Origin: Pseudomonas citronellolis
Lineage (GTDB): Bacteria; Pseudomonadota; Gammaproteobacteria; Pseudomonadales; Pseudomonadaceae
NCBI RefSeq assembly: GCF_029335315.1
Contig: NZ_JARJLT010000386.1
Location: 1 to 32,156 of the forward strand
Direction: 5' to 3'
Length of the DNA: 32,156 nt
The translations under genes and the position numbers were made by a program. Of the stretch, positions 15,093 to 23,121 are shown one piece after another. Position 1 is the first letter of the stretch; every line of letters begins with the position of its first letter. The notes below the pieces were generated by a model that saw only the letters and a program-made list of their open reading frames with translations, ran no database searches and had not been told where the DNA came from.

Positions 15093-15902
15093 TCAGTGCA
15101 GCGCCTTCTTCGGTACCGCTATTGCCTCGATACGTTGCCCCAGGCGCAACTGCTCGGTGGGGTCGTTGCTGAGCAGCAGCGCGCGCTCCAGGTCGTAGCG
15201 TTCGGCCTGGGGGCAATCGAGGATGTGGTAGAGGTCGGCGCGGGCCAGGTGGTCGGCGGCGTTCGCTTCGCCCAGCTCCAGCACGCGCTGGGCGTCCTTC
15301 AGCGCCGCCAGCGGCTCGCCGGCGGCCTGGTGCAGCTGGCGCAGGTTGCGTGACAGGCGCTGGAGCATCTCGCGGGGTTCGGCGCTGCGCAGGAGGGCGG
15401 CGCTCAGCTCGACCTGCGGCCCCAGGTGGCGGGCCAGCAGGTCGCGGCAGTCGCGGGGGTAGAGGCGGCGGCCGGTGGCGGGGTCGAGCAGGTGGTCGGC
15501 GCCGGGTACGCGCAGCAGGAAGCGCCCGGGGAAACTCACGCCGGCCAGCGGAATGGCCTGGCGCCGCGCCAGTTCCAGGGCCACCAGCGCCAGCGACAGC
15601 GGCTGCCCGCGGCGCCGTTGCAGCACCCGTGGCAGCAATGCGGCGCGGGGCCGCAGGGGCTGGTCGTCGTCCTCGGCGAAGCCCAGCTCGCTCAGCTGGC
15701 GCAGCAGCCACTGCGCGCGCTCGGACTCGCCCGGGGCGCCGCTCTGGGCCACACGCAGCCGGCGATCCAGTTCGTCCAGCGCGCTCAGCGACTGGCCGGG
15801 CGGCAGCAGCGGCTCGTGCTCGGCGGCGATCCACAGGGCGGCCTCGAACAGGTTCGGCGGCTCCTGGGCGAGGCAGGCAAGGCAGGCTTGACGCGGGTCC
15901 AT
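15093..15902 (-). CDS. SirB1 family protein (transglutaminase-like fold plus TPR)
   Basis: A 269-residue cytoplasmic protein of the SirB1/YchA type. The region RRGQPLSLALVALELARRQA, then GVSFPGRFLLRVPG and LLDPATGRRLYPRDC (about residues 95-155), is the transglutaminase-like SirB1 core. A TPR-like C-terminal part follows (about 185-250: LRQLHQAAGEPLAALKDAQR, then LYHILDCPQAERYDLERALL). The frame stays open far upstream on this strand, but that is GC-driven overlap of the divergent dehydrogenase gene; the start at 15902 (MDPRQACLACLA) is where the family begins. The molecular role of the family is poorly defined. It is divergent from leucine dehydrogenase. Confidence 0.85.
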   Translation of the reverse strand: MDPRQACLACLAQEPPNLFEAALWIAAEHEPLLPPGQSLSALDELDRRLRVAQSGAPGESERAQWLLRQLSELGFAEDDDQPLRPRAALLPRVLQRRRGQPLSLALVALELARRQAIPLAGVSFPGRFLLRVPGADHLLDPATGRRLYPRDCRDLLARHLGPQVELSAALLRSAEPREMLQRLSRNLRQLHQAAGEPLAALKDAQRVLELGEANAADHLARADLYHILDCPQAERYDLERALLLSNDPTEQLRLGQRIEAIAVPKKALH

Positions 15903-16079
15903 GGCGGTCTCCGGCTGATACTGCGTTGTACTCGCAGCGCCGGGCCGCCGTCCAGACCCGCCGGCTGATCGTCGGCGACGCCGTCGGCGCCCGGCACCGC
16001 CACCTATACTGAAGGAGCCCGCGCGCGGCCTCCCTGGCCGCGACGCCGCCCGCCCACGCACCAGCAAGGGAGCGCCGCC

Positions 16080-17099
16080 ATGTTCGACATGATGGAAGCC
16101 ACCCGGCTTGAGAAGCTGCATCTCGCCTACGACCCGAGCACCGGGCTCAGGGCCATCATCGCCATCCACAGCTCGCGGCTCGGTCCGGCGCTGGGCGGTT
16201 GCCGCTATCTGCCTTATCCGAACGACGAGTCGGCGCTGCGCGACGCCATCCGGCTGGCCCAGGGCATGAGCTACAAGGCCGCGCTGGCCGGCCTGCGCCA
16301 GGGCGGCGGCAAGGCGGTGATCCTGCGCGCGCCCCACGTGGACAATCGCGGCGCGCTGTTCGAGGCCTTCGGCCGCTTCATCGAGTCCCTGGGCGGCGCC
16401 TACGTCACCGCGGTGGACAGCGGCACCTCCAGCGCCGACATGGACTGCATCGCCCAGCACACCGAACACGTCACCAGCACCACGCGTGGCGGCGACCCCT
16501 CGCCGCACACCGCGCTGGGCGTATTCGCCGGCATTCGCGCCAGCGCCCAGGCGCGCCTGGGCAGCGACGACCTGGAGGACCTGCGCGTCGCCGTGCAGGG
16601 GCTCGGCCACGTCGGCTACGCGCTCTGCGAGCACCTGCACGCGGCCGGCGCCGAGCTGCTGGTCAGCGACCTGGACGCCGGCAAGGTGCAACTGGCGGTG
16701 GAGCAGTTCAACGCCCAGCCGGTGGCCAGCGAGGCGCTGCTGACCACCCCCTGCGACATCCTCGCTCCCTGCGGCCTGGGCGGCGTGCTCAACCCCGGCG
16801 TGGTGGCGCAACTGCGCTGCGCGGTGGTGGCTGGCGCGGCGAACAACCAGCTGGTGCACCCGGACGTGGCCGACGAGCTGGAAGCCCGCGGCATCCTCTA
16901 CGCCCCGGACTACGTGATCAACTCCGGCGGCTTGATCTACGTCGCCCTGCAACACCAGGGCGAAACGCCGTCGGCGATCACCGCGCACCTGGCGCGCATC
17001 GGCAACCGCCTCACCGAGGTCTTCGCCCACGCCCAGGCCGACCACCGCTCGCCGGCACGCATCGCCGACATGCTGGCGGAGCGGATTCTCTACGGCTAG
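16080..17099 (+). CDS. ldh: Leucine dehydrogenase (Glu/Leu/Phe/Val dehydrogenase family)
   Basis: A 339-residue NAD-dependent amino-acid dehydrogenase, which interconverts L-leucine (and valine or isoleucine) with the 2-oxo acid and ammonia. The substrate loop GPALGGCRYLPYP is at about residues 35-47. The catalytic lysines are Lys66 in MSYKAALAGL and Lys78 in GGGKAVI, as in Bacillus leucine dehydrogenase. The Rossmann motif is VQGLGHVGYAL (172-182), with Asp197 or Asp199 near the end of the next strand as NAD determinant. APCGLGGVLN and AGAANNQL are family-typical. AAGGGAGC stands about 7 bases before the ATG. Length is slightly below the Bacillus enzyme. Role: branched-chain amino-acid catabolism. 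A related phenylalanine or valine dehydrogenase is possible. Confidence 0.88.
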   Translation: MFDMMEATRLEKLHLAYDPSTGLRAIIAIHSSRLGPALGGCRYLPYPNDESALRDAIRLAQGMSYKAALAGLRQGGGKAVILRAPHVDNRGALFEAFGRFIESLGGAYVTAVDSGTSSADMDCIAQHTEHVTSTTRGGDPSPHTALGVFAGIRASAQARLGSDDLEDLRVAVQGLGHVGYALCEHLHAAGAELLVSDLDAGKVQLAVEQFNAQPVASEALLTTPCDILAPCGLGGVLNPGVVAQLRCAVVAGAANNQLVHPDVADELEARGILYAPDYVINSGGLIYVALQHQGETPSAITAHLARIGNRLTEVFAHAQADHRSPARIADMLAERILYG

Positions 17100-17121
17100 C
17101 CCGGAGACAGGAGAAAGGCTG

Positions 17122-17179
17122 GCGTAGGATGGGGTGAGCGAAGTGTTCTGCCGGGAGACATGGGGAACTCATCCTACGC
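17122..17179. repeat. GCGTAGGATG-type inverted repeat
   Basis: Arm GCGTAGGATG at 17122-17131 and exact reverse complement CATCCTACGC at 17170-17179, with 38 bases between. It resembles the GTAGGATGGGT...ACCCATCCTAC repeats scattered in Pseudomonas genomes. It lies between the convergent leucine dehydrogenase and yebG genes. Confidence 0.8.
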
Positions 17180-17204
17180 AAAGCGTCCGGTCGGGCCTCG
17201 CTCA

Positions 17205-17459
17205 CTACTCTTCGGTGGACAGCTCGCCGAGGGCGTCCGGCTGGTTCTTGAAGGCGCGGGCGAAGGTGTCGCGGTGCCGGGCCATGTAGATGCCGAGTTC
17301 CTCGACCTGTTCCTCGCTCAGCGAGGGCACCGCCTTGTGCAGGACGGCGGAAAGGTTCTCCGCCAGTTCGAGCATCTTGTCGTGCCGGTCGGCTTCTGCC
17401 TTATCCATGAACAGGCGCTCCGGGTCGCGGCTGCTGCGGTACACCACTTCGACGGCCAT
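17205..17459 (-). CDS. yebG: YebG family SOS-regulated protein
   Basis: An 84-residue protein matching YebG: it begins MAVEVVYRSSRDPERLFMDK and continues ADRHDKMLELAENLSAVLHK, closely following the E. coli MAVEVKY... EADAYDKMLDTADLL pattern, with a shorter acidic tail. YebG is a LexA-controlled DNA-damage-inducible protein of unknown activity. GAGGTG lies just before the ATG. A LexA-like box is 39 bases upstream. It is the first gene read leftward from the 231-base gap that separates it from DUF3509. Confidence 0.9.
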   Translation of the reverse strand: MAVEVVYRSSRDPERLFMDKAEADRHDKMLELAENLSAVLHKAVPSLSEEQVEELGIYMARHRDTFARAFKNQPDALGELSTEE

Positions 17460-17497
17460 TCATCACCTCTATGCCTTCTTTATCGGGAAAGAAAATA

Positions 17498-17513
17498 CTG
17501 GTTATTTGTACAG
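17498..17513 (-). promoter_or_regulatory. LexA (SOS) box upstream of yebG
   Basis: Read on the minus strand the site is CTGTACAAATAACCAG. It matches 13 of 16 positions of the gamma-proteobacterial/Pseudomonas SOS consensus CTGTATAAATATACAG, including the CTG and AG ends. It is in the right place and orientation for repression of yebG, a known SOS gene. Confidence 0.8.
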
Positions 17514-17690
17514 TAAGCATATAGCAAACGCCCGCGAACTGGGAAGGGCCGAATTGCACTTGGCCAGTATGGCCGGCGTTCCGCTTCGGGGCACGCGGGC
17601 CAGATCGGGGCATGCGACAGGTTGGCGCAGGGGAGAGTGATGGCGCGTGGCTACTGCGCCCGGCGACGCGGGCGCGACCAGCAGGCGAAG

Positions 17691-17969
17691 TCAGGAAGCG
17701 ATGCGCAGTCCGCGCCCGGCGGTCATGTCCGCCAGCAGGCGCGGGGCGCTCTCGCCCTGTTCGATGGCGATACCGAAGCGGATGCTCTGGATCAGCCGTT
17801 CCAGCTGCTCCGGGTCCTGCAGCTGGGCGTTGCGGATCAGCCGCTTGGCGGCGACGCCGGCTTCGGTGGAGAGGGTCAGGACGATGCTGCCGTCGGGTCG
17901 CTCGAGGCTGAAATTGACCCGGTACCGGGCCTGGAAGGCATCGGTGAGTACCTGGAAGGGACTTTCCAT
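17691..17969 (-). CDS. DUF3509 family small protein
   Basis: A 92-residue soluble protein of the Pseudomonas-associated DUF3509 family. The opening MESPFQVLTDAFQARYRVNF, then SLERPDGSIVLTLS, and the middle AKRLIRNAQLQDPEQLERLI are characteristic. The ATG at 17969 with AGGA six bases upstream is preferred over a TTG at 17987. I recall the equivalent P. aeruginosa gene next to yebG being SOS-induced, but no clear LexA box is visible directly before this copy. Function unknown. Confidence 0.8.
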   Translation of the reverse strand: MESPFQVLTDAFQARYRVNFSLERPDGSIVLTLSTEAGVAAKRLIRNAQLQDPEQLERLIQSIRFGIAIEQGESAPRLLADMTAGRGLRIAS

Positions 17970-18138
17970 TTTCGATCCTGCCTGCAATGTGGGCGTGACC
18001 CTTCATGGACTGGAAGGCGTCAGCAAAGTTCGCGGTCATCTTGCCGCAGCCTCGGCCGGCTATAGCTGCCTGAGGTCAATGGCGTGTGACTTGCACGTAC
18101 CACGCCAACAATCGCTGAAGTGAACCGGGAGTCGACGG

Positions 18139-18612
18139 ATGAAACTGCAATGGGCCGAACGCATGCGCCAGCGCATGCACGGGGTGGCGGAGTCGCTGGG
18201 CAACATGCTGGTGGAGGGCTTCCACTACCTGGCGCTGTTCGCCATCGGCGGCACGGTGTTCTGGTCGGCGGCGGTGGCCTTCTTCGAGATGTTCGAGAAG
18301 GGCCACGCCAGCATCGACGACATCCTGCTGCTGTTCATCTACTTGGAACTGGGTGCCATGGTCGGCATCTACTTCAAGACCAACCACATGCCGGTGCGCT
18401 TCCTGATCTACGTGGCGATGACCGCGCTGACCCGCCTGATGATCGCCGACATCCAGCACAACCACGTGCCCGACGACGGCATCATCCTGGTCTCGGTGGC
18501 GCTGTTGCTGCTGGCCCTGGCGATCCTGGTGGTGCGCTACGCCTCCTCGCGCTTCCCTTCCGCGCCCGGGCGCAGCGGCGAGAACGCCCTGCTGCAGGAC
18601 GACGAGCGCTGA
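18139..18612 (+). CDS. PsiE-family inner-membrane protein
   Basis: A 157-residue membrane protein with four hydrophobic segments: about residues 27-49 (FHYLALFAIGGTVFWSAAVA), 62-80 (ILLLFIYLELGAMVGIYF), 86-105 and 116-136. The second segment (FIYLELGAMVGIYFKTNHMP) and the charged AMTALTRLMIADIQHN loop fit the PsiE family (phosphate-starvation-inducible E), although phosphate control is known only for the E. coli gene. No Pho box was recognised here. It stands alone, 88 bases before the HlyD gene. Function unknown. Confidence 0.82.
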   Translation: MKLQWAERMRQRMHGVAESLGNMLVEGFHYLALFAIGGTVFWSAAVAFFEMFEKGHASIDDILLLFIYLELGAMVGIYFKTNHMPVRFLIYVAMTALTRLMIADIQHNHVPDDGIILVSVALLLLALAILVVRYASSRFPSAPGRSGENALLQDDER

Positions 18613-18700
18613 GCCACGCGCTTGACCAAGGTTGGCTCCCTCGGCGGCGCCGATGCACTAAGATCGGAAACATTCGCGCCACCGAGGGAAGCTCTGCACG

Positions 18701-19672
18701 ATGAAAGGCTGGAAGCTGTTCGCCCCCCTGCTGTTGCTGGTGATCGTCGCCATCACCCTGTACCTGCGCCTGCACACCCAGCCGCTGCTGTTGCAGGGTG
18801 AGGCCGACGCCACCGAGGTCATTGTCGCTTCGAAGGCCAAGGGTCGGGTCGAGACGCTGCACGTGCGGCGTGGCGACGACGTGACCCGTGGCCAACTGCT
18901 CATCAGCCTGAGCAGCCCCGAGCTGCAGGCCCAGCTGGACTCTCTGCACGCGGCGCGCAGCCAGGTGCAGGCGCAGCTGGACGAGTCGCTGCACGGCACC
19001 CGCGAGGAAACCCTGCGCGCCTTGCAGGCCAGCCTGTCCCAGGCCCAGGCCGAGCTGCGCAACGCCGACCTGGAGTACCAGCGCAACGAGGAACTGGCCG
19101 GGCGCGGCTTCGTTTCCCAGGCCCAGCTGGACCTGTCGCGGCGCGGCCGCGACGTGGCGCGCAACCAGGTGGCCGAGGCCCAGGCCAATCTCGACCAGGG
19201 CAACCGCGGCGATCGTGAGGAAGTGCGCCAGGCCCTGCAGGCCGCGGTGCGCCGCGCCGACGCGCAGATCGTCGAGCTGCAGGCGCAGACCGACGACCTC
19301 GCCGTGCTCGCCCCGGTGGACGGCGAAGTGGGGCCGATCCCGGCGGAGGAAGGCGAGCTGATCAATGCCTACAGCCCGCTGCTGACGCTGGTGCGGCTGT
19401 CCGAGAGCTACCTGGTGTTCAACCTGCGCGAAGACATCCTCGCCAAGGTGCGCAAGGGCGACCGGGTCAAGCTGCGCATCCCGGCGCTGGACAATGCCGA
19501 GGTGGAAGCCGAGGTGCGCTATATCGCCCCGCTCGGCGACTTCGCCACCAAGCGCGCCACCCGCGCCACCGGCGACTTCGACCTGAAGACCTTCGAGGTC
19601 CGCCTGTACCCGCTGCAACCTGTGCAGGGCCTGCGTCCGGGGATGAGCGCGCTGTGGCAATGGACGCAGTAA
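18701..19672 (+). CDS. HlyD-family membrane-fusion (periplasmic adaptor) protein
   Basis: A 323-residue adaptor. A single N-terminal membrane anchor spans about residues 5-22. A biotinyl-lipoyl half follows (VIVASKAKGRVETLHVRRGDDVTRG, residues about 40-64). A Gln/Ala-rich alpha-helical hairpin covers about 72-205. The second lipoyl half and beta-barrel (LAVLAPVDGEVGPI onward) reach the end. It links an inner-membrane exporter to an outer-membrane channel. The next gene starts within its last codons, so it is in one operon with two ABC-2 permeases. No TolC-like gene is in the window. Confidence 0.9.
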   Translation: MKGWKLFAPLLLLVIVAITLYLRLHTQPLLLQGEADATEVIVASKAKGRVETLHVRRGDDVTRGQLLISLSSPELQAQLDSLHAARSQVQAQLDESLHGTREETLRALQASLSQAQAELRNADLEYQRNEELAGRGFVSQAQLDLSRRGRDVARNQVAEAQANLDQGNRGDREEVRQALQAAVRRADAQIVELQAQTDDLAVLAPVDGEVGPIPAEEGELINAYSPLLTLVRLSESYLVFNLREDILAKVRKGDRVKLRIPALDNAEVEAEVRYIAPLGDFATKRATRATGDFDLKTFEVRLYPLQPVQGLRPGMSALWQWTQ

Positions 19673-20826
19673 GGCGCAACCTGCTGCGCTTCGCCCAGGC
19701 GTTCAACGTCGAGACGCGCATCGCCGCGCGCAGCTGGACCATCCACTGGCTCGGCTGGCTCTGGCCGCTGCTGCTGTTCACCCTGATCAGCGGCATCTAC
19801 AAGGCCGGCACCCTGCTGGACATGCCGGTGGCGGTGGTCGATGCCGACCACAGCCAGCTGTCGCGGCGCATCGTCCGCGAGCTGGACGCCGGCTCCCACG
19901 CCCAGGTGGAGGTCCTCGGCGGCGGCCTGCAGGAAGGGCTGCGGCGCCTGCGCCAGGCCGACGACTACGCGCTGCTGTACATCCCCCGCGACTTCGAGGC
20001 CGATGCCCTGGCCGGGCGCCAGCCCCACGCGGTGCTCTACTACAACTCGCTGTTCTACTCCGCCGGCTTCTATTCCACCCAGGACTTCGCCGGGCTGATC
20101 AGCGGCGTCAACCAGGACCTGCGCCCGCACCTGGCCGCCGGCGCCGGCATCGCCGTGCCGCAGCTGGCCAGCGTCAGCGTGGCCTACGAAAGCCTGTTCA
20201 ACGCCAGCGGCAACTACATCTACTACCAGCAGTTCGCCGCCATCGTGCACCTGCTGCAGTTGTTCGTGATCGTCGCCACCGTGCACGTGCTGGCCCGCGA
20301 GGCGCCGGAGCTGCGCGCGTCCTCGCCGCACATCCTGCGGGCCAAGGCCCTGGGCGCGCGCCTGCTGGGCAAGATGGCGCCGTACACCTTGCTGTTCAGC
20401 GCGCTGCTGATGCTCGAGCTGTTCCTGCTGGTGACCCTCAATGGCGCGAAGATCAACGGCAGCCCGCTGTGGATGCTGGCGATCACCGTGTGCTACGTGA
20501 TGGCGGCGCAGAGCGTCGGGCTGATGCTGTTCATCTTCACCGCCAACCGCTTCAGCGCCTACTCGCTGATCGGCCTGCTGATCGGCGTGGCACAGACCTA
20601 TTCCGGGGTGCTGCTGCCGGACCTGGCGATGCCGGAGATCGCCCGCATCATCAGCCTGGCCGAGCCGCTGACGCATACCCTGCACGGCCTGTTCGACCAG
20701 TTCCTGCGTCACGCGCCGCCGGAATCCGGGCTCTACGCCTGCTGCCGGCTGCTGGTCTACCCGCTGATCGCCTACATGATCGCCAAGTTGCGCCTGCGCC
20801 GGCGCCTCGACCTGAGCCCGGCCTGA
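19660..20826 (+). CDS. ABC-2 type permease, YhhJ/YbhR-like (first of two)
   Basis: A 388-residue membrane subunit. One membrane helix lies near residues 27-47. A large periplasmic domain of about 150 residues follows, starting PVAVVDADHSQLSRRIVREL. A C-terminal cluster of five or so helices starts near residue 190 (QQFAAIVHLLQLFVIVATVH). ATG at 19660 is preferred over the GTG two codons earlier; it overlaps the HlyD gene by 13 bases. This architecture belongs to ABC2_membrane_3 exporters. It is paralogous to the next gene. No nucleotide-binding domain is fused or encoded nearby. Confidence 0.87.
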   Translation: MDAVRRNLLRFAQAFNVETRIAARSWTIHWLGWLWPLLLFTLISGIYKAGTLLDMPVAVVDADHSQLSRRIVRELDAGSHAQVEVLGGGLQEGLRRLRQADDYALLYIPRDFEADALAGRQPHAVLYYNSLFYSAGFYSTQDFAGLISGVNQDLRPHLAAGAGIAVPQLASVSVAYESLFNASGNYIYYQQFAAIVHLLQLFVIVATVHVLAREAPELRASSPHILRAKALGARLLGKMAPYTLLFSALLMLELFLLVTLNGAKINGSPLWMLAITVCYVMAAQSVGLMLFIFTANRFSAYSLIGLLIGVAQTYSGVLLPDLAMPEIARIISLAEPLTHTLHGLFDQFLRHAPPESGLYACCRLLVYPLIAYMIAKLRLRRRLDLSPA

Positions 20827-20836
20827 GGAGGCGCCC

Positions 20837-21970
20837 ATGGAGAACTTCTGGAACGTCTTCAGGCAGTCGCTGAAGAACATGCTGGGCAAGCCGCTGTGGC
20901 TGCTGACGGTGCTCTCGGTGGCCCTGACCACCTTGCCCTACGCCCACCGCACCATGGACGACCTGCCGGTGGCGGTGATCGACATGGACCACAGCGACGT
21001 CTCCCGCGAGTTGGTCCGCCTGCTCGACGCCGCGCCCAAGATCGCGGTGCGCAGCTACGCCGAGCTGCCCACCGCGCAACGCGACCTGGCCTGGCGCGAG
21101 CTGTTCGGCATCGTCATCGTCCCGGTGGATTTCGAGAAGCGCGTGCTGCGCGGCGAGGCGGTGACCATCCCGATCTTCGGCGACGCCACCAACCGCATGG
21201 CCAACGGCCAGATCCAGCAGGACATCACCGCCACCTACAACGACCTGTCGCTGCGCTACAACGCCCAGTTGCTGCTGCGCAACGGCTTCACCGGGCGCCA
21301 GAGCGAAGTGCTGCTGAGCCCGGTGGTGGGCCAGCTGACCGACCTGTTCAACCCTGGCACCAGCTTCGCCGCCATCGTCCTGCCGGGGCTGGTGACGCTG
21401 ATCCTGCAGCACAGCCTGCTCCTGTCCTGCACCCGGGTGAACCTCAACCTGCGCGGCGGCACCCCGCGCTCGCTGCGCCAGCCACCGTCGACGCGCTTCG
21501 GCCGCTACTGCGCGCAGCTGCTGATCTGGACGGCGCTGAGCATGCTGTTCTACGTGATCTGGCCATGGATCATGGGCTACCGGCAGACCGCGTCCTTCTT
21601 CATGCTGATGGGCCTGGTGCTGCCGTTCCTGCTGGCGGTGATCGCCCTGAGCGAGTTCCTCGCCGAGCTGCTGCCCTCGGAAGAGGCGGTGTACCTGACG
21701 ATGACCTTCATCACCCTGCCGCTGTTCTACATGGCCGGCTTCACCTGGCCGCCGCAGGCCATGCCGCAGTGGGTGCAATGGCTGGCCAACGGCATCCCGT
21801 CGACCTGGGCGATCCGCGCGGTGGTGGAGATGAACCAGATGAACCTGCCGCTCTCGGCCGTTTCCGATCGCATTCTCATCCTCCTCGGCATGGCCGCCGC
21901 CTATGGCCTGCTGGGTACCCTGATCTACCAGTTCCGCAACTGGCGCTGGGACCAGCTCAAGGGCTGGTGA
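20837..21970 (+). CDS. ABC-2 type permease, YhhJ/YbhR-like (second of two)
   Basis: A 377-residue paralogue of the preceding permease with the same layout: an N-terminal helix, then a periplasmic domain starting [20 protein letters not shown] (the previous protein has PVAVVDADHSQLSRRIVREL), then several C-terminal helices from about residue 180. It starts 10 bases after the upstream stop, with GAGGAG in the gap. Together with the HlyD protein it should form a heterodimeric exporter channel with its adaptor; the ATPase that would drive it is missing from the operon. The substrate is unknown. Confidence 0.87.
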   Translation: MENFWNVFRQSLKNMLGKPLWLLTVLSVALTTLPYAHRTMDDLPVAVIDMDHSDVSRELVRLLDAAPKIAVRSYAELPTAQRDLAWRELFGIVIVPVDFEKRVLRGEAVTIPIFGDATNRMANGQIQQDITATYNDLSLRYNAQLLLRNGFTGRQSEVLLSPVVGQLTDLFNPGTSFAAIVLPGLVTLILQHSLLLSCTRVNLNLRGGTPRSLRQPPSTRFGRYCAQLLIWTALSMLFYVIWPWIMGYRQTASFFMLMGLVLPFLLAVIALSEFLAELLPSEEAVYLTMTFITLPLFYMAGFTWPPQAMPQWVQWLANGIPSTWAIRAVVEMNQMNLPLSAVSDRILILLGMAAAYGLLGTLIYQFRNWRWDQLKGW

Positions 21971-22031
21971 CGGGCGGGCCGCCGGCGAGCGGTCTAGAGT
22001 GAGTGTTTTCGCACGCACACGGGAGTTCGAG

Positions 22032-22817
22032 ATGAGCGCATTGAACGGCAAGGTCGCGGTGGTCACCGGCGCGGCCAGCGGCATCGGCCGGCAGATCGCC
22101 CTGACCCTGGCCGGCGCCGGCGCGGCGGTGGCCATCGCCGACCTGCAGCAGGCGGCCGCGCAGCAGGTGGTGGAGCAGATCGAGGCGGGTGGCGGCAAGG
22201 CCCTGGCGGTGGCCATGGATGTCACCGACGAGCAGGCGGTGGACGCCGGTATCGAGCGTGTGGTGAAGGAACTGGGTGGTATCGACATCCTCGTCTCCAA
22301 CGCCGGCATCCAGATCGTCAACCCGATCCAGGAGTACGCCTTCGCCGACTGGAAGAAGATGCTGGCGATCCACCTCGACGGCGCCTTCCTCACCACCCGC
22401 GCCGCGTTGCGCCACATGTACCCGGCGGGTCGCGGCGGGGTGGTGATCTACATGGGCTCGGTGCATTCCCACGAGGCGTCGCCGCTGAAGTCCGCCTACG
22501 TCACTGCCAAGCACGGCCTGCTGGGCCTGGCGCGTACCCTGGCCAAGGAAGGCGGGCCGCATGGCGTGCGTTCCCATGTGGTGTGCCCGGGCTTCGTGCG
22601 CACGCCGCTGGTGGAGAAGCAGATTCCCGAGCAGGCCAGGGAGCTGGGCATCAGCGAGGAAGAGGTGGTGAAGAAGGTCATGCTCGGCGGCACCGTCGAC
22701 GGCGAATTCACCACGGTGGAGGACGTCGCGCAGACCGTGCTGTTCCTCGCCAGCTTCCCCTCGGCCGCGCTCACCGGGCAGTCGGTGCTGGTCAGCCACG
22801 GCTGGGGCATGCGCTGA
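22032..22817 (+). CDS. 3-hydroxybutyrate dehydrogenase-type SDR
   Basis: A 261-residue [11 protein letters not shown] is at residues 12-19, SNAG at 89-92, and the catalytic set is Ser143, Tyr156 and Lys160. Residues matching the substrate-binding set known from Pseudomonas fragi D-3-hydroxybutyrate dehydrogenase are present with a one-residue shift: Gln94, His145, Lys153 and Gln197. The active-site Trp of that enzyme (CPGW) is Phe188 here (CPGF). The expected reaction is oxidation of D-3-hydroxybutyrate to acetoacetate with NAD; the Phe change may alter the substrate. The start at 22032 follows GGGAG and fits the fold. It is 61 bases behind the exporter operon and may have its own promoter. 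Confidence 0.85.
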   Translation: MSALNGKVAVVTGAASGIGRQIALTLAGAGAAVAIADLQQAAAQQVVEQIEAGGGKALAVAMDVTDEQAVDAGIERVVKELGGIDILVSNAGIQIVNPIQEYAFADWKKMLAIHLDGAFLTTRAALRHMYPAGRGGVVIYMGSVHSHEASPLKSAYVTAKHGLLGLARTLAKEGGPHGVRSHVVCPGFVRTPLVEKQIPEQARELGISEEEVVKKVMLGGTVDGEFTTVEDVAQTVLFLASFPSAALTGQSVLVSHGWGMR

Positions 22818-22855
22818 GGCCGCTCCTGCCACGCACCCCCAACCCGTACCGTCGT

Positions 22856-22871
22856 CCCCGTGAACGCGGGG
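22856..22871. repeat. Short CCCCG...CGGGGATCCAGAG-type hairpin repeat
   Basis: CCCCG-TGAACG-CGGGG, flanked by GTCGT before and ATCCAGAG after, resembles the widely dispersed proteobacterial repeat read as CCCGCG...CGGGAATCCAG. It lies in the 304-base gap after the SDR gene. That gap otherwise holds one REP-like element and a Fur-type site, and no gene. Confidence 0.6.
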
Positions 22872-22932
22872 ATCCAGAGACTCGGGCATGCGATACCCAG
22901 CGGGCGATGGCGATGGCATCCACGGCCCCCCT

Positions 22933-22979
22933 GTAGGAGCGCGCCATGCGCGCGATTCGCGGGCATGGCCCGCTCCTAC
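22933..22979. repeat. REP-type inverted pair, site 4 (variant)
   Basis: Starts GTAGGAGCGCGCCATGCGCG and ends GGCCCGCTCCTAC, so the outer arms GTAGGAGCG/CGCTCCTAC-like are conserved but the inner sequence differs from sites 1-3 (CGCGCCATGCGCG in place of CGAGCTTGCTCG). It is a recognisable sub-family of the same element. Confidence 0.8.
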
Positions 22980-23041
22980 GGCGACCCCCCCTCCGCCTAT
23001 CGCCAGCCCTTGCCGGGATGGCGCACTCATGGCATCTTTGT

Positions 23042-23060
23042 GAAAATGATAAAGTTTCGC
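23042..23060. promoter_or_regulatory. Fur-box-like site before the sigma factor gene
   Basis: GAAAATGATAAAGTTTCGC matches 13 of 19 positions of the Fur consensus GATAATGATAATCATTATC. The left half is nearly perfect and the right half weak. It is 61 bases before the GTG start of an iron-type sigma factor, where Fur control is expected. Confidence 0.65.
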
Positions 23061-23121
23061 ATTTGAGGGGTGTTCACAGGCGCACTCCCGATGCAATGCG
23101 CGCATCGCGCCGAGGGTTCCC

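Noticed and set aside
15903-17045. Long N-terminal extension of the SirB1-type gene across leucine dehydrogenase
   Set aside because: The extension is antisense to a clear dehydrogenase. The family begins at MDPRQACLA, start 15902.
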